From Bacteroidia bacterium (GTDB lineage: Bacteria; Bacteroidota; Bacteroidia; Flavobacteriales; Schleiferiaceae), in contig JAUHWL010000003.1 in NCBI GenBank assembly GCA_030424545.1, positions 1 to 64,000 of the forward strand: a DNA stretch of 64,000 bases, written 5' to 3'. Of this stretch, positions 35,362 to 44,782 are shown one piece after another. Under the pieces are notes generated by a model. That model worked only from the letters and a program-made list of their open reading frames with translations. It ran no database searches and was not told the origin of the DNA. Position 1 is the first letter of the stretch, and each line of letters starts with the position of its first letter. Made by a program: the position numbers and the translations under genes.

Positions 35362-36246
35362 TTATTGAATCACAACTTTTTTTGAGGTAACAAAGTCAGC
35401 GTGATTTATAGAAATATAATATATGCCGGCTGGAAGATGTGCAACGCTAATTTGTTGTTTCTTTTCGTTTAATACTTCATGCAATGCACGTTGGCCAAGT
35501 GCATTGTAAAAATCAATTTCACCATTGTTAAATTCACTTTCTACAGTTATAAAATTAGTTGCCGGATTTGGATAAATTTTAATTTCTGGAGAAGAGAATT
35601 GTTCTTGTAAGCCGATGTAGTTTTTTAGATCGCAACTGCCATAAATTAACGTGTCGCGATCTTTAAAAGCACATTTTAGTTGGCTGCTGTATAAAGAATA
35701 ATGAGGGCTGAGCTGACCCTGAGGAACCGATTCTGAAAATAGCATGAAGTTGTTAAAAAAATCGGGCACGTCTGTGTAAAATGTTTTTATTGATTTTCCA
35801 TCTATAATCATAGAACTGGTTGTTGTTATTTTTCGCCATTCCCAAGGAGAGTTTTGATATGGAAAATAACCTCTAGTTAAAATAGAGTCTCCAGCTTCAA
35901 GGTTAAAATTGTATAGCACCTGCTCTGTATTATAGTATGTAGAATCTGGATATGCATCTAAAACGTATTGATAGACAATTTTAGCATTGGTATCTTCTCG
36001 CATCAATAAACATACATAAGCATTTTTATTAGGATCTTGAACGGAATAGTACCATAGTTTGTCATATACCTTATTTTTAATTGTTGTGTCGTTTTTAAAA
36101 AAATAATGATACGTATGAGTGCCTGATGGTAGACCTTCATCTAAGAAAAGAGTGAATTGTTTTCCTGGAGTAATAAATGGCTGATAACTTTGAGCATGGT
36201 TCGTGTAGCCAATAAATACGAGTAGGGTAGAGGTTAAGATTTTCAT
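35362..36246 (-). CDS. Secreted T9SS type A cargo protein
   Basis: The protein has 294 residues. A signal peptide ends near NHAQ (about residue 19). The central region (25-205) is beta-rich with many aromatic residues and no recognised motif. The last 80 residues form a T9SS tail: IKIYPNPATNFITV, FYNALGQRAL, LPAGIYYISI and the basic end KKVVIQ. It converges on mazG with 18 nt between stops. Its upstream region shows TAATTTAG, one base off the -7 consensus. Confidence 0.82.
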   Translation of the reverse strand: MKILTSTLLVFIGYTNHAQSYQPFITPGKQFTLFLDEGLPSGTHTYHYFFKNDTTIKNKVYDKLWYYSVQDPNKNAYVCLLMREDTNAKIVYQYVLDAYPDSTYYNTEQVLYNFNLEAGDSILTRGYFPYQNSPWEWRKITTTSSMIIDGKSIKTFYTDVPDFFNNFMLFSESVPQGQLSPHYSLYSSQLKCAFKDRDTLIYGSCDLKNYIGLQEQFSSPEIKIYPNPATNFITVESEFNNGEIDFYNALGQRALHEVLNEKKQQISVAHLPAGIYYISINHADFVTSKKVVIQ

Positions 36247-36307
36247 AGCTTATTGTTTATTATTGGTAGCTAAATTACAACATGGTTGCTTAGCATTTAT
36301 AAAAAAG

Positions 36308-36649
36308 ATGATGAACGAAGTTGATGCTTACATAAAAACATTTGCTCCAGAAATACAAGAAAGACTAATGGAAATTCGCGCTGCAATACAAGAAACAGCT
36401 CCAAATGCGGTAGAAGGAATTAGTTACGGCATGCCAGCGTACAAGCTAAACGGCAAAGTGTTGGTGTATTTTGCAGGCTACAAAAATCATGTTGGGTTTT
36501 ACGCCACGCCAACCGGCCACGAAGCTTTTAAAACAGAATTGGCTGGCTATAAACAAGGAAAAGGTTCGGTACAATTTCCCAACAATCATAAATTACCGCT
36601 CAATTTGATAAAAAGAATTGTTGCCTTTCGGGTTAAAACAATGAGCTAA
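36308..36649 (+). CDS. DUF1801 (YdhG-like) family protein
   Basis: The protein has 113 residues from the ATG at 36308 (a second ATG follows at 36311). The family pattern ETAPNAVEGISYGMPAYKLNGK, and YKNHVGFYATPTG with the closing LNLIKRIVAFRV, match the DUF1801/YdhG group. One member has been proposed as an iron chaperone, but the function is not settled. It is divergent from the T9SS gene to its left. Confidence 0.9.
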   Translation: MMNEVDAYIKTFAPEIQERLMEIRAAIQETAPNAVEGISYGMPAYKLNGKVLVYFAGYKNHVGFYATPTGHEAFKTELAGYKQGKGSVQFPNNHKLPLNLIKRIVAFRVKTMS

Positions 36650-36657
36650 TTTTTTAC

Positions 36658-36670
36658 CCCCCTTTGGGGG
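36658..36670. repeat. GC-rich hairpin in a convergent gap
   Basis: CCCCC-TTT-GGGGG forms a 5-bp all-GC hairpin, followed by more G-rich sequence to 36681. There is no T tract on either strand, so it is not a standard terminator. Its composition is unlike the AT-rich surroundings. Confidence 0.4.
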
Positions 36671-36685
36671 CGGGCGTGGGGACTT

Positions 36686-37834
36686 TTACATCGTTACATT
36701 CTCCACAATATGTAAACCATAACCCTCAATACCTACGCGTTTTATGGGGTTGTTGGTAAGCAAGCGTACCTGGCTAACGCCCAGCTGGCGTAAGATTTGC
36801 GCTCCTATACCAAAATCGCGATTGTCCTTTTTAAAACTCATTTTTTTAGGAATTTCGCTGCCTTCGTTTTGCGCATCTTTAAACTTACGCAAACGTTCTA
36901 AAAGGCTATTGTTCATCTTTTCCTGATTCATATAAACAATTACTCCGCTGCCGGTTTCTTGCACTTTTTTCATCGCTTTGCGCAATTGAGAAACGGTATT
37001 GTTTGTAAGCATATGAAAAATATCGTGCTCCGTACCTAAGCTGTGCATACGCACGAGCACGGGATCTTCTTTTTTCCATTCGCCCAGAGTTAGCGCAAGA
37101 TGTATTTGACCGTTTGTGGTTTGCTCAAACGCATGCAACATAAAGGTGCCGTACTCGGTATCTAGCGGAAATTCTTCACGCAGCTCTACAAGGCTTTCTT
37201 CGGCCATGCGGTAGGCTACCAAATCTTCTATCGAAATTATTTTTAAATCAAGGCGCTTGGCAATTTTTAGTAGTTCTGGCAAACGCGCCATAGTGCCGTC
37301 TTCATTCATCACCTCTACAATAACACCTGCGGGATATAGACCAGCCAAACGGGCTAAATCTATAGCCGCTTCGGTATGTCCGGTTCTGCGCAATACGCCA
37401 CCTGGCTTTGCAATAAGTGGGAAAATGTGGCCTGGGCGAGCGAAGTGTTTTGCTGTTTTGTCTGGGTTTATGAGGGCTTGTACCGTTTTGGCCCTATCGG
37501 CTGCAGAGATTCCTGTGGTTACGCCATCGCCCATTAAATCTATGCTTACCGTGAAATTAGTATGATGTGGATCTGTATTGTTGGTAACCATGGGTTGCAA
37601 ATCCAATTCTTTACAACGGTTTTCTACCAACGGAGTACAAATTAATCCGCGGCCTTCTGTGGCCATAAAGTTGATCATTTCTGGCGTGGCCATTTCTGCT
37701 GCTGCAACAAAATCGCCTTCGTTTTCTCTGTCTTCATCATCAACCACAATAACAACTTTACCGGCTTTAATATCGGCAATGGCTTCTTGTATTGTGTTTA
37801 AACTACTGGTTGCGTTTTGTGGGTTGCCAAACAT
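36686..37834 (-). CDS. ribB: 3,4-Dihydroxy-2-butanone 4-phosphate synthase with degenerate GTP cyclohydrolase II domain
   Basis: The protein has 382 residues from the ATG at 37834, with the start inside the preceding GT2 gene. The N-terminal half is an intact RibB domain: DDEDRENEGDF near 33, GDGVTTGISAADRA, the HxGHTEAAIDLARLAG segment and MNEDGTMAR. It makes the four-carbon unit of riboflavin. The C-terminal half aligns with RibA, but the zinc-binding cysteines and the RCDCG motif are gone: the place reads LGTEHDIFHMLTNN, and the catalytic Asp/Arg region is also altered. The RibA half therefore looks inactive, and another ribA must exist elsewhere. Such degenerate fusions are known in flavobacteria. 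Confidence 0.92.
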   Translation of the reverse strand: MFGNPQNATSSLNTIQEAIADIKAGKVVIVVDDEDRENEGDFVAAAEMATPEMINFMATEGRGLICTPLVENRCKELDLQPMVTNNTDPHHTNFTVSIDLMGDGVTTGISAADRAKTVQALINPDKTAKHFARPGHIFPLIAKPGGVLRRTGHTEAAIDLARLAGLYPAGVIVEVMNEDGTMARLPELLKIAKRLDLKIISIEDLVAYRMAEESLVELREEFPLDTEYGTFMLHAFEQTTNGQIHLALTLGEWKKEDPVLVRMHSLGTEHDIFHMLTNNTVSQLRKAMKKVQETGSGVIVYMNQEKMNNSLLERLRKFKDAQNEGSEIPKKMSFKKDNRDFGIGAQILRQLGVSQVRLLTNNPIKRVGIEGYGLHIVENVTM

Positions 37835-38975
37835 TGCTTTTAACTCCTTTAGTGTACTTAATAAACCCAACAAGTAGTGCAAGGTTCATCATGATAAAAT
37901 GATTGATAAATCTCAATAAGCCGGTGTGCATATTTTTTTTGAGAAGCAGAAAATCTAGTGGTAAAAGCAAGACTACAATGCCGAAAATCATGATTAAGGC
38001 GCTGTAAATATTGCCGGGCGCTGCCAACATAAATGCCATTCCAAACGAAAATATAAACAGAAACGGGGTAAACCAGCGTAAGATTTTATGGATGAAAAAG
38101 GCCATTCCGATGGGGAAGAAATTGGTAAAAATCAATCCAGAAAAACGGCTTAAGTTTTGCCAATTACCAATACTAATTCTTACTTTTCGTTTAAATTCTT
38201 CCGAAATTTCTGTAGACACATCTTCGTAGCAATGAGCCGATTCTTCAAACCAAACTTTACCACCTTTATGTAGAACTGCCATGGTGATATAGAAGTCTTC
38301 CATAAAGGTGAGTTTGGGTATTTCTGAAAAAGCTCTTTTACGGATGGCGTAGCAACCACCTTCTACACCTAGTGCAATCCACCAGTGCTTGCTTTCGGCT
38401 TGTTTAATGCGGTTTTCCCAATTCAAATAAAGATTTTCTTGACTAGATATGCCCGTATTTTTGATGGCTTGGTAAATAATATTGCCGCCTACTAAGTTTA
38501 TTTTTGGCTCTTTAAACCTTTTTATAAGGTTAAATATGGTGTCTTCATCAAACAGAATATTGGCATCTGTAGCAATAAGTAAATCGGTTTTACAGTGTGC
38601 CACCAATGTATTAATAATACCCGATTTACCCGTGCGGTTTTTAAATTGAACCAATTGTAGATTGGGATATTCTCTACTTAAGTCTAATACAATTTGGTTT
38701 GTTGCATCTGTAGAATTATCAGATCCTACTAAAACCGAAATTTTATTTGCGGGATAATGGGTATTAAATACACTTTCTAGTTTAGATTTAATAACAGCTT
38801 CTTCATTATAAGCAGCCATTATTATGGTTACTTCTGGCAAATCATCTTCTACATCAAAGCATACTGGTGTTTTTCGCTTGCTAGGCAAGTAAATAATTAA
38901 AGCAGGATAAATAATGTAGCTGAGTAAAATAAGGCCTGTTGCTAGCCAAAATAATACTTCTAAGATGTTTGCCAT
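37803..38975 (-). CDS. Family 2 glycosyltransferase, membrane-bound
   Basis: The protein has 390 residues. One N-terminal helix (about 5-27) is followed by the GT-A domain: VTIIMAAYNEEAVI near 50, the VGSDNSTDATNQI motif near 83, and TDANILFDED as the metal-binding aspartates near 137. Two or more C-terminal helices (about 290-370) anchor it. This is the layout of processive or lipid-linked GT2 enzymes. It overlaps the GT4 gene by 16 nt and the ribB gene by 32 nt. It probably adds a sugar to a surface polysaccharide or glycolipid, and acceptor and donor are unknown. Confidence 0.9.
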   Translation of the reverse strand: MANILEVLFWLATGLILLSYIIYPALIIYLPSKRKTPVCFDVEDDLPEVTIIMAAYNEEAVIKSKLESVFNTHYPANKISVLVGSDNSTDATNQIVLDLSREYPNLQLVQFKNRTGKSGIINTLVAHCKTDLLIATDANILFDEDTIFNLIKRFKEPKINLVGGNIIYQAIKNTGISSQENLYLNWENRIKQAESKHWWIALGVEGGCYAIRKRAFSEIPKLTFMEDFYITMAVLHKGGKVWFEESAHCYEDVSTEISEEFKRKVRISIGNWQNLSRFSGLIFTNFFPIGMAFFIHKILRWFTPFLFIFSFGMAFMLAAPGNIYSALIMIFGIVVLLLPLDFLLLKKNMHTGLLRFINHFIMMNLALLVGFIKYTKGVKSNVWQPTKRNQ

Positions 38976-40150
38976 ACCGAACTGTAGAATGCCACTAACT
39001 TGCTTGCCAGGTTATTATTCATAAAATTTTCAGACGCCAAATTTGCAGCATTTTTTCCGATTGATTCGCATTTTTCGATATTATTCGCGAGGAGCAACAT
39101 GGCCTCGGCAAATTCTTGCGCAGAATCGGCTAAAATCATTTCTTTTCCTTGCGTTGCATCTATGCCTTCTGCGCCAATAGATGTTGATATGACTGGGATT
39201 CCTTCCGCTATTCCTTCAATAATTTTAATTCTAATTCCGCTGCCAGCCAAAAGTGGTACAAGCATGATTCCGTATTTGGCTCTAAAGGTTTTTGCGTTTT
39301 CAATTTCGCCATGTACTTGAATGCCTTCTTGTTTTAAATGTAGAAGTTTATCATCCATGGCACGTCCGGCCAAATGCAAGGTTAGTTTACTGTTTGCGGC
39401 ATAAACTATGGGCCAAACTTCATTTACTAGCCAATTAACACCCTGTTTATTGGGCATCCAATCCATAGCACCTAAATGAAAGAAATGGTGGTTGTTTATG
39501 TGATCTATAGGACGAACATTTGGAATACCGCATGGAATAGTAATGCTATGCGGATTTAATTTTTTAAAATAGTTCTCGTCATTAATACTGATGGCAACAA
39601 TAAAGTCGGCTTCTTTGGCGCACCAATTTTCATAGCGAATTAGTTTTTTGGTTTGCGTTTTTAAAAAAACTTTAAGAACGTGTTGGGTGGTGTTTTCAAT
39701 AGCCCGTTGCCAAATTTGATGCTCTATATTGTGTGTGCGCAGGGCAATTTTTGCCGAGCTTTTTTCTCTAATCAGTTTTAGGTAGGGCATCATAAAAATG
39801 CCTTCAATTTGTACAATATCAAATTCCTGCTCGGTTAAAAGTTGTTCTAATTTAAGCGCAACTTCTGCTTGATAAAACCGATTAACATGAAAAGGTAACT
39901 TCTGAAATAAGTTAGCAAATGCACCTCTCGCTGTAGGGTTTGTGTTTACATCAATGATAGAAAAATGGGCTTTATCTAAGACTTCTTTCGGAATGTTGTT
40001 GGCATCTTTAAAGTGCTTTTTTGTGTTTAAACTAAGCACAGAAACATGGCAATTTTGAGAGATAAAACCTTCAATCATTCTGGCGATGGCGATGCTGCTG
40101 CCATCATTCGTAGGGTACGGAAGTTTGTTACAGAGTAAAAGTATTTTCAT
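38960..40150 (-). CDS. Family 4 (GT-B) glycosyltransferase
   Basis: The protein has 396 residues. The N-terminal LLLCNKLPYPTNDGSSIAI resembles the sugar-acceptor domain of GT4 enzymes. The C-terminal GSGIRIKIIEGIAEGIPVIST is the nucleotide-sugar-binding E-x7-E region. It is cytoplasmic or membrane-associated, with unknown substrate. It overlaps both neighbours (4 nt with the permease and 16 nt with GT2), so the pair of transferases was inherited as a block. Confidence 0.9.
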   Translation of the reverse strand: MKILLLCNKLPYPTNDGSSIAIARMIEGFISQNCHVSVLSLNTKKHFKDANNIPKEVLDKAHFSIIDVNTNPTARGAFANLFQKLPFHVNRFYQAEVALKLEQLLTEQEFDIVQIEGIFMMPYLKLIREKSSAKIALRTHNIEHQIWQRAIENTTQHVLKVFLKTQTKKLIRYENWCAKEADFIVAISINDENYFKKLNPHSITIPCGIPNVRPIDHINNHHFFHLGAMDWMPNKQGVNWLVNEVWPIVYAANSKLTLHLAGRAMDDKLLHLKQEGIQVHGEIENAKTFRAKYGIMLVPLLAGSGIRIKIIEGIAEGIPVISTSIGAEGIDATQGKEMILADSAQEFAEAMLLLANNIEKCESIGKNAANLASENFMNNNLASKLVAFYSSVWQTS

Positions 40151-41589
40151 GCGCTAGCTTTATCTTTTTTCCGCTTGAATAAGGAAACGACAAAACGAAC
40201 AATTTTAGTATAAAATTCAGAGTTTAGAATTGAGGAATCTGTGGCCGCCTTGTAGGTGAGTAAAAACCCAAATGGTGCTAAAATGAGTGTGCCAATCCAG
40301 ACAGCGGCCCAGGGTTCTATCACCATTTCTCTTCCTGTTTTTTCAAAAGATGTGTTTATAATGTGGTAAGTAATAAAAACTAAAAAACTAATGACTACGG
40401 GCATACCAATGCCACCTTTTCTAATAATTGCACCCAATGGTGCTCCAATAAAAAATAAGACAAAGCAGGCAATGCTTAACGAGAACTTTTTGTGCCATTC
40501 TAAAAAGTGGCGTGTAATGTTTCTTTCGCGCCAATCATACTCTTCTATTTTTTGGTTAAGAAACTCTGTGTTGCTTCTAGCTAATCTAAGCGCATTTTCT
40601 ACGGCCCTTTTTTTCATGGCCATGCTTTCTAAATTGGCCAAGATTGTTGGGTTTACATGTTGCGGTTTTGCAGTATCTAGGGTTACTTGAGAAAAATAGT
40701 ATTTGTCTGAAAAGTTTTTGGCAAACTCATCTTTTACCCAATTGGTAAGATTTATTAAAGAATCTGCCGCATGGTCCAATTGGTTTACATTCATCATGTA
40801 AAAGGTGCGGCTGTTGCTTTCTCTTAAATCGCCCGTTTGAAATTGCCTTAAATCAAAGCGAATTATTGCTTCATCAAAACTTGCTTTAATGAAAGGCTTT
40901 TTTTCTCGTTCTTGTCTGGTTTTGGCTTTTACTTCTTCATACGCATGACCATCGTATAAGAAAATTTCCATGTACCTGCTATCTTCTGTAATGGCCATTA
41001 ACCCTGTTTTTGCAATGGTCATTTTTGTGTTTCCGCTGTTGTCGGTATGGTCGTAGATGATGATGTTTTCTAGGTTGTTGCCATCTTCACCTGTTTTGTT
41101 ACCCACCTTAATGCTGTAGTTCTCTATATCAGCATTAAAAATACCTTGGCGTATGTTTAGTGCGGGTTTTTGCTTGCTGATGTTTCTAACAAGTGCTTCG
41201 CTTTTTAGGTTGGCCACGGGAATAACAAAGTTGTAAAAGAGAAAAGCACCAATGCTTAAAAAGAAAATAAACACAATAAGGGGACGCATAATTCTAAACA
41301 ACGGAATGCCGGCAGATTTCATGGCGGCCAGCTCGTTATTCTCGCCAAATGTGCCAAATGTTGTAAGGCTACTAAGCAACACAGATATGGGCAAAGCAAT
41401 GGGCAATACACCTGCCGACCAATAAAATAAAAGTTCTAAAATGTAGTACCACTCTATACCGCGGCCGGCTAAATCATCAATATACATCCATACCATCTGC
41501 ATTAAAAAAAACAGAATCATTACCAAAAAAGTTGGTAAAAACGGTCGTAAAAACGACTGGATAACGAGTATATCTAATTTTTTAATCAC
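40147..41589 (-). CDS. LptF/LptG-family permease
   Basis: The protein has 480 residues. It shows the YjgP/YjgQ pattern: N-terminal helix pair (about 15-75), a large periplasmic jelly-roll domain (about 110-355), then three C-terminal helices. LDILVIQSFLRPFLPTFLVMI opens the protein and GENNELAAMKSAGI near residue 83 is the coupling motif. It forms the channel that extracts lipopolysaccharide from the inner membrane with LptB. The Bacteroidota copy cannot be labelled F or G from sequence alone. It starts 15 nt after lolA and shares a stop/start overlap (ATGA) with the GT4 gene. Confidence 0.93.
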   Translation of the reverse strand: MIKKLDILVIQSFLRPFLPTFLVMILFFLMQMVWMYIDDLAGRGIEWYYILELLFYWSAGVLPIALPISVLLSSLTTFGTFGENNELAAMKSAGIPLFRIMRPLIVFIFFLSIGAFLFYNFVIPVANLKSEALVRNISKQKPALNIRQGIFNADIENYSIKVGNKTGEDGNNLENIIIYDHTDNSGNTKMTIAKTGLMAITEDSRYMEIFLYDGHAYEEVKAKTRQEREKKPFIKASFDEAIIRFDLRQFQTGDLRESNSRTFYMMNVNQLDHAADSLINLTNWVKDEFAKNFSDKYYFSQVTLDTAKPQHVNPTILANLESMAMKKRAVENALRLARSNTEFLNQKIEEYDWRERNITRHFLEWHKKFSLSIACFVLFFIGAPLGAIIRKGGIGMPVVISFLVFITYHIINTSFEKTGREMVIEPWAAVWIGTLILAPFGFLLTYKAATDSSILNSEFYTKIVRFVVSLFKRKKDKASA

Positions 41590-41604
41590 AAAGGCAGGAA
41601 TAAA

Positions 41605-42252
41605 TTATTCCTCAAAAAGTTCGTATGCTCTAAATTCTGGAGATTGAATAGAAAACAACTCGTCTTTCATGGCTTTGTTTACTTCGTAAGTAACTACTTC
41701 AAACGTGGTAATTACGCCATCTTGCCCAAATTGCTTAAACGAAAAAAGTCGGCTGTTAACCACATCAATGCCTACAATAATTTCTTTTACTTCGGCACTA
41801 GCTTTAGGCTTTAAACGTACATATTGAATGGTTTTGCCCTTAACGGTTTCCTTGCCTGCCATGGCATAGCTAAAGCCTTTTTGGTAATTGGCTAAGATGC
41901 TAGAGGGGGTAAGGTTTAAGGTGCCTTCACTATCGCTTAAACTATTAATTTCTTCTTCACTGGGATAAACAATGAATGATTTTTTTCCATCGTTTAATAG
42001 AATCATATCATCCAATTCTATTCTAAACATTTTACCTTTTACCAAGGCTTTTCCGCTACTTTTTCTTTGATTCCTAGGTGATGCGGTATTGCCTGTGGGC
42101 GCATCTAAAATGTTGGTGAATGTGATTTTTTGTGTGGCAAAAGATTCCGTGTTTTTACGCACTTTATTGAGTAATTTTTCGGCTTCTTTATTGCTTTGGC
42201 TAAAGCCACAAGTGGCAGAAATAAATAGCACGGATAATAGGATATATTTCAT
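41605..42252 (-). CDS. lolA: LolA-like outer-membrane lipoprotein carrier
   Basis: The protein has 215 residues. A signal peptide ends near CGFSQ (about residue 19). The rest fits the LolA fold: a closed beta barrel with the NTESFATQKITFTN start and the SGKALVKGKMFRIELDD strand. It carries lipoproteins across the periplasm from LolCDE to the outer membrane. It sits between ftsK (17 nt) and the Lpt permease, a layout known in Bacteroidota. Confidence 0.88.
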   Translation of the reverse strand: MKYILLSVLFISATCGFSQSNKEAEKLLNKVRKNTESFATQKITFTNILDAPTGNTASPRNQRKSSGKALVKGKMFRIELDDMILLNDGKKSFIVYPSEEEINSLSDSEGTLNLTPSSILANYQKGFSYAMAGKETVKGKTIQYVRLKPKASAEVKEIIVGIDVVNSRLFSFKQFGQDGVITTFEVVTYEVNKAMKDELFSIQSPEFRAYELFEE

Positions 42253-42269
42253 CTTAAATTATTGTAAAA

Positions 42270-44672
42270 TTAATTCTCATTCGTTCCATTCAAAAGTCGT
42301 TCCAAGCTTGCTTCGTCAGGTATTAAAACTTGGCGAGCTTTGCTTCCCTCAAAAGGGCCAATAATGCCAGCAGCTTCTAATTGGTCTACAATACGGCCAG
42401 CACGGTTGTAACCCAATTTAAGTTTTCGTTGTAATAATGATGCCGAACCTTGTTGATGTATAACAATAACTCGGGCGGCATCTTCAAACAAAGCGTCTCT
42501 ATCGCTGGCATCTAAACCATCTATAGAGCTGCCGCTTTCTTCGCCAACATACTCTGGTAACTCATAAGCGTTACTATAGCCCTGTTGTCCGCCAATATAG
42601 TCGCAAATTTTTTCAACTTCTGGCGTATCTAAAAACGCACATTGTATACGTATAAGCTCGTTACCACTGCTAAAAAGCATATCTCCTTTACCAATTAATT
42701 GGTCTGCACCACCGGCATCTAAAATGGTTCTAGAATCTATTTTACTAGTAACCCTAAATGCAATTCTTGCCGGGAAGTTTGCTTTAATAATACCCGTAAT
42801 TACGTTTACAGATGGACGTTGTGTGGCAATAATCAGGTGTATACCAATGGCTCTGGCCAATTGTGCCAAACGCGCAATAGGGGTTTCTACCTCTTTGCCC
42901 GCAGTCATAATTAAATCGGCAAACTCATCTATAACCAATACAATGTAAGGTAAATATCGATGCCCATTTTCGGGGTTTAATTTTCGCTGTACAAATTTGT
43001 GATTGTACTCTTTAATGTTTCTAACCATGGCCGTTTTCAGTAAATCGTACCGTTGGTCCATTTCTATACACAAAGAGTTTAATGTAGCTACAACCTTGCT
43101 GGTATCAGTAATAATGGGTTCTTCGCTATCGGGCAACTTGGCTAAATAATGCCTTTCTATATGGTTAAATAAAGTAAGCTCAACCTTTTTAGGGTCTACC
43201 AACACAAACTTTACTTGGCTTGGATGTTTTTTATATAAAATAGAAGCAAGGATGGCGTTTAATCCAACCGATTTACCTTGCCCTGTTGCACCGGCCATAA
43301 GCAAGTGCGGCATTTTGGCAAGATCTGTAACTAAGGTTTCGTTGCTAATGGTTTTACCCAACGCTATGGGCAACTCCATTTTAGAATTTTGAAACTTTTC
43401 TGAGGCCAACACATTGCGCATAGAAACCATTTGCGGCTTTTTGTTTGGAACCTCAATACCAATGGTTCCGCGGCCCGGAATTGGTGCAATAATGCGTATG
43501 CCCAATGCCGATAAACTCAGCGCAATATCATCTTCTAGATTTTTTATTTTGCTAATTCTAACCCCTGCAGCAGGTACAATTTCGTACAAGGTAACCGTTG
43601 GACCAATGGTGGCTTTTATTTTGGCAATCTCAATTTTGTAGTTGTTAAGTGTTTCTACAATTCTGTTTTTATTGGCCTCAAGTTCGTCTTGATCTATGGT
43701 AATGTTGCTGCCGCCATAGTCATTCAACAAATCAATGGTAGGTAATTTAAAACGAGATAATTCTAACGTAGGGTCGTATTCGCCAAAATCTTTTAGTTTT
43801 TTGTTGATTTCAGATTCGCTTACTTCCTTGTCTTCATGCGCCTCAACAATAACTTCTAAATCGCTTTCTTCCTCAACAGCTTTTGCTGGTTCTGGTTTTT
43901 TCTCAGGTACGGTATGCTGTACCTCAATGGTTGCTGAAGTTTTACCCTCAGTTTTTATAGGTTCCTCTTCGGGTTCTTCTTCAAAATTTACTTGGATTGG
44001 ATCGGGCTCCTCTTCTGGAATCAAAGGTGCCGCATCTTCTGGAATGGTGTTTTTTAATTTTCGTTTGGGAATAAGGCCTGCAAGAACCTCGGGGGTAGCT
44101 CTAAAATAAACAACCAAATAGGTGCCTAATACAAAAAACAAAACGATACCCGTGCCAACGAAACCTAGCGTATTATTGAGCCATTTGTTTGCATAAAAGC
44201 CGATTCCACCAGAAAGCACGGTGTACTTACCTCCCGCGGCAAATGCTATGGTAACCATTAGCCAGAGTACCCAAAAACTGGCATTGCGTAAAAACGTAAC
44301 AAGTTTTACAAGCTTAGCCTGAAAGGAAATGCGCAAGCCTACTAGGGCAATAAAAATGGCAACGAGTAGGGCTGCAGCGCCAAACCATTTGTAAACAAAC
44401 GTATATGCCAAGGCAAAACCAAAATTGCCAAAGATGTTTTTTGCTTTTAAATCAGGATTTTTAAGTAAATCGGAAAAAGAATAATGACTGAAGTTAAAAT
44501 CGCTTTGCCAATTAAACAAAAACGAAATGCTTGCAGATAGCAAAGCAATGGCAAAAAACAAGATAACAAGGCCTGCCGCAGCATGCGTTGTTTTGTTTTG
44601 CACAAAATCTTTTACTTGATTAATGAAATTGCGGATGGCTCCCGCCTTCGCTGATTTACTTTTCTTGGCCAT
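42270..44672 (-). CDS. ftsK: FtsK/SpoIIIE DNA translocase
   Basis: The protein has 800 residues. Four or five transmembrane helices (about 30-210) are followed by an acidic, Pro/Glu-rich linker (about 225-300). The motor comes next, with Walker A GATGQGKS near 459 and LVIDEFADLI near 580, then GAD/IGKGDMLF. The last 65 residues are the gamma winged-helix domain (GSASLLQRKLKLGYNRAG), which reads KOPS-like sequences. It pumps chromosome dimers apart at the septum with XerCD. The linker is shorter than in E. coli FtsK. It heads the envelope operon. Confidence 0.97.
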   Translation of the reverse strand: MAKKSKSAKAGAIRNFINQVKDFVQNKTTHAAAGLVILFFAIALLSASISFLFNWQSDFNFSHYSFSDLLKNPDLKAKNIFGNFGFALAYTFVYKWFGAAALLVAIFIALVGLRISFQAKLVKLVTFLRNASFWVLWLMVTIAFAAGGKYTVLSGGIGFYANKWLNNTLGFVGTGIVLFFVLGTYLVVYFRATPEVLAGLIPKRKLKNTIPEDAAPLIPEEEPDPIQVNFEEEPEEEPIKTEGKTSATIEVQHTVPEKKPEPAKAVEEESDLEVIVEAHEDKEVSESEINKKLKDFGEYDPTLELSRFKLPTIDLLNDYGGSNITIDQDELEANKNRIVETLNNYKIEIAKIKATIGPTVTLYEIVPAAGVRISKIKNLEDDIALSLSALGIRIIAPIPGRGTIGIEVPNKKPQMVSMRNVLASEKFQNSKMELPIALGKTISNETLVTDLAKMPHLLMAGATGQGKSVGLNAILASILYKKHPSQVKFVLVDPKKVELTLFNHIERHYLAKLPDSEEPIITDTSKVVATLNSLCIEMDQRYDLLKTAMVRNIKEYNHKFVQRKLNPENGHRYLPYIVLVIDEFADLIMTAGKEVETPIARLAQLARAIGIHLIIATQRPSVNVITGIIKANFPARIAFRVTSKIDSRTILDAGGADQLIGKGDMLFSSGNELIRIQCAFLDTPEVEKICDYIGGQQGYSNAYELPEYVGEESGSSIDGLDASDRDALFEDAARVIVIHQQGSASLLQRKLKLGYNRAGRIVDQLEAAGIIGPFEGSKARQVLIPDEASLERLLNGTNEN

Positions 44673-44688
44673 AGTTTACGTAACGCGC

Positions 44689-44696
44689 CAAAAATA
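44689..44696 (-). promoter_or_regulatory. Promoter -7 box of the ftsK operon
   Basis: On the minus strand the sequence is TATTTTTG, an exact TAnnTTTG match 16 nt before the ftsK ATG. The six genes downstream, to ribB, overlap or lie within 17 nt of each other and probably depend on it. Confidence 0.5.
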
Positions 44697-44782
44697 GGAA
44701 TATTTGAGGCCATCTTTTCATGTTTTTAAGAGATGTTTCAACAACATATAAAGAGGTGTTTTAATTAGGTGTTTCGGTGAAA

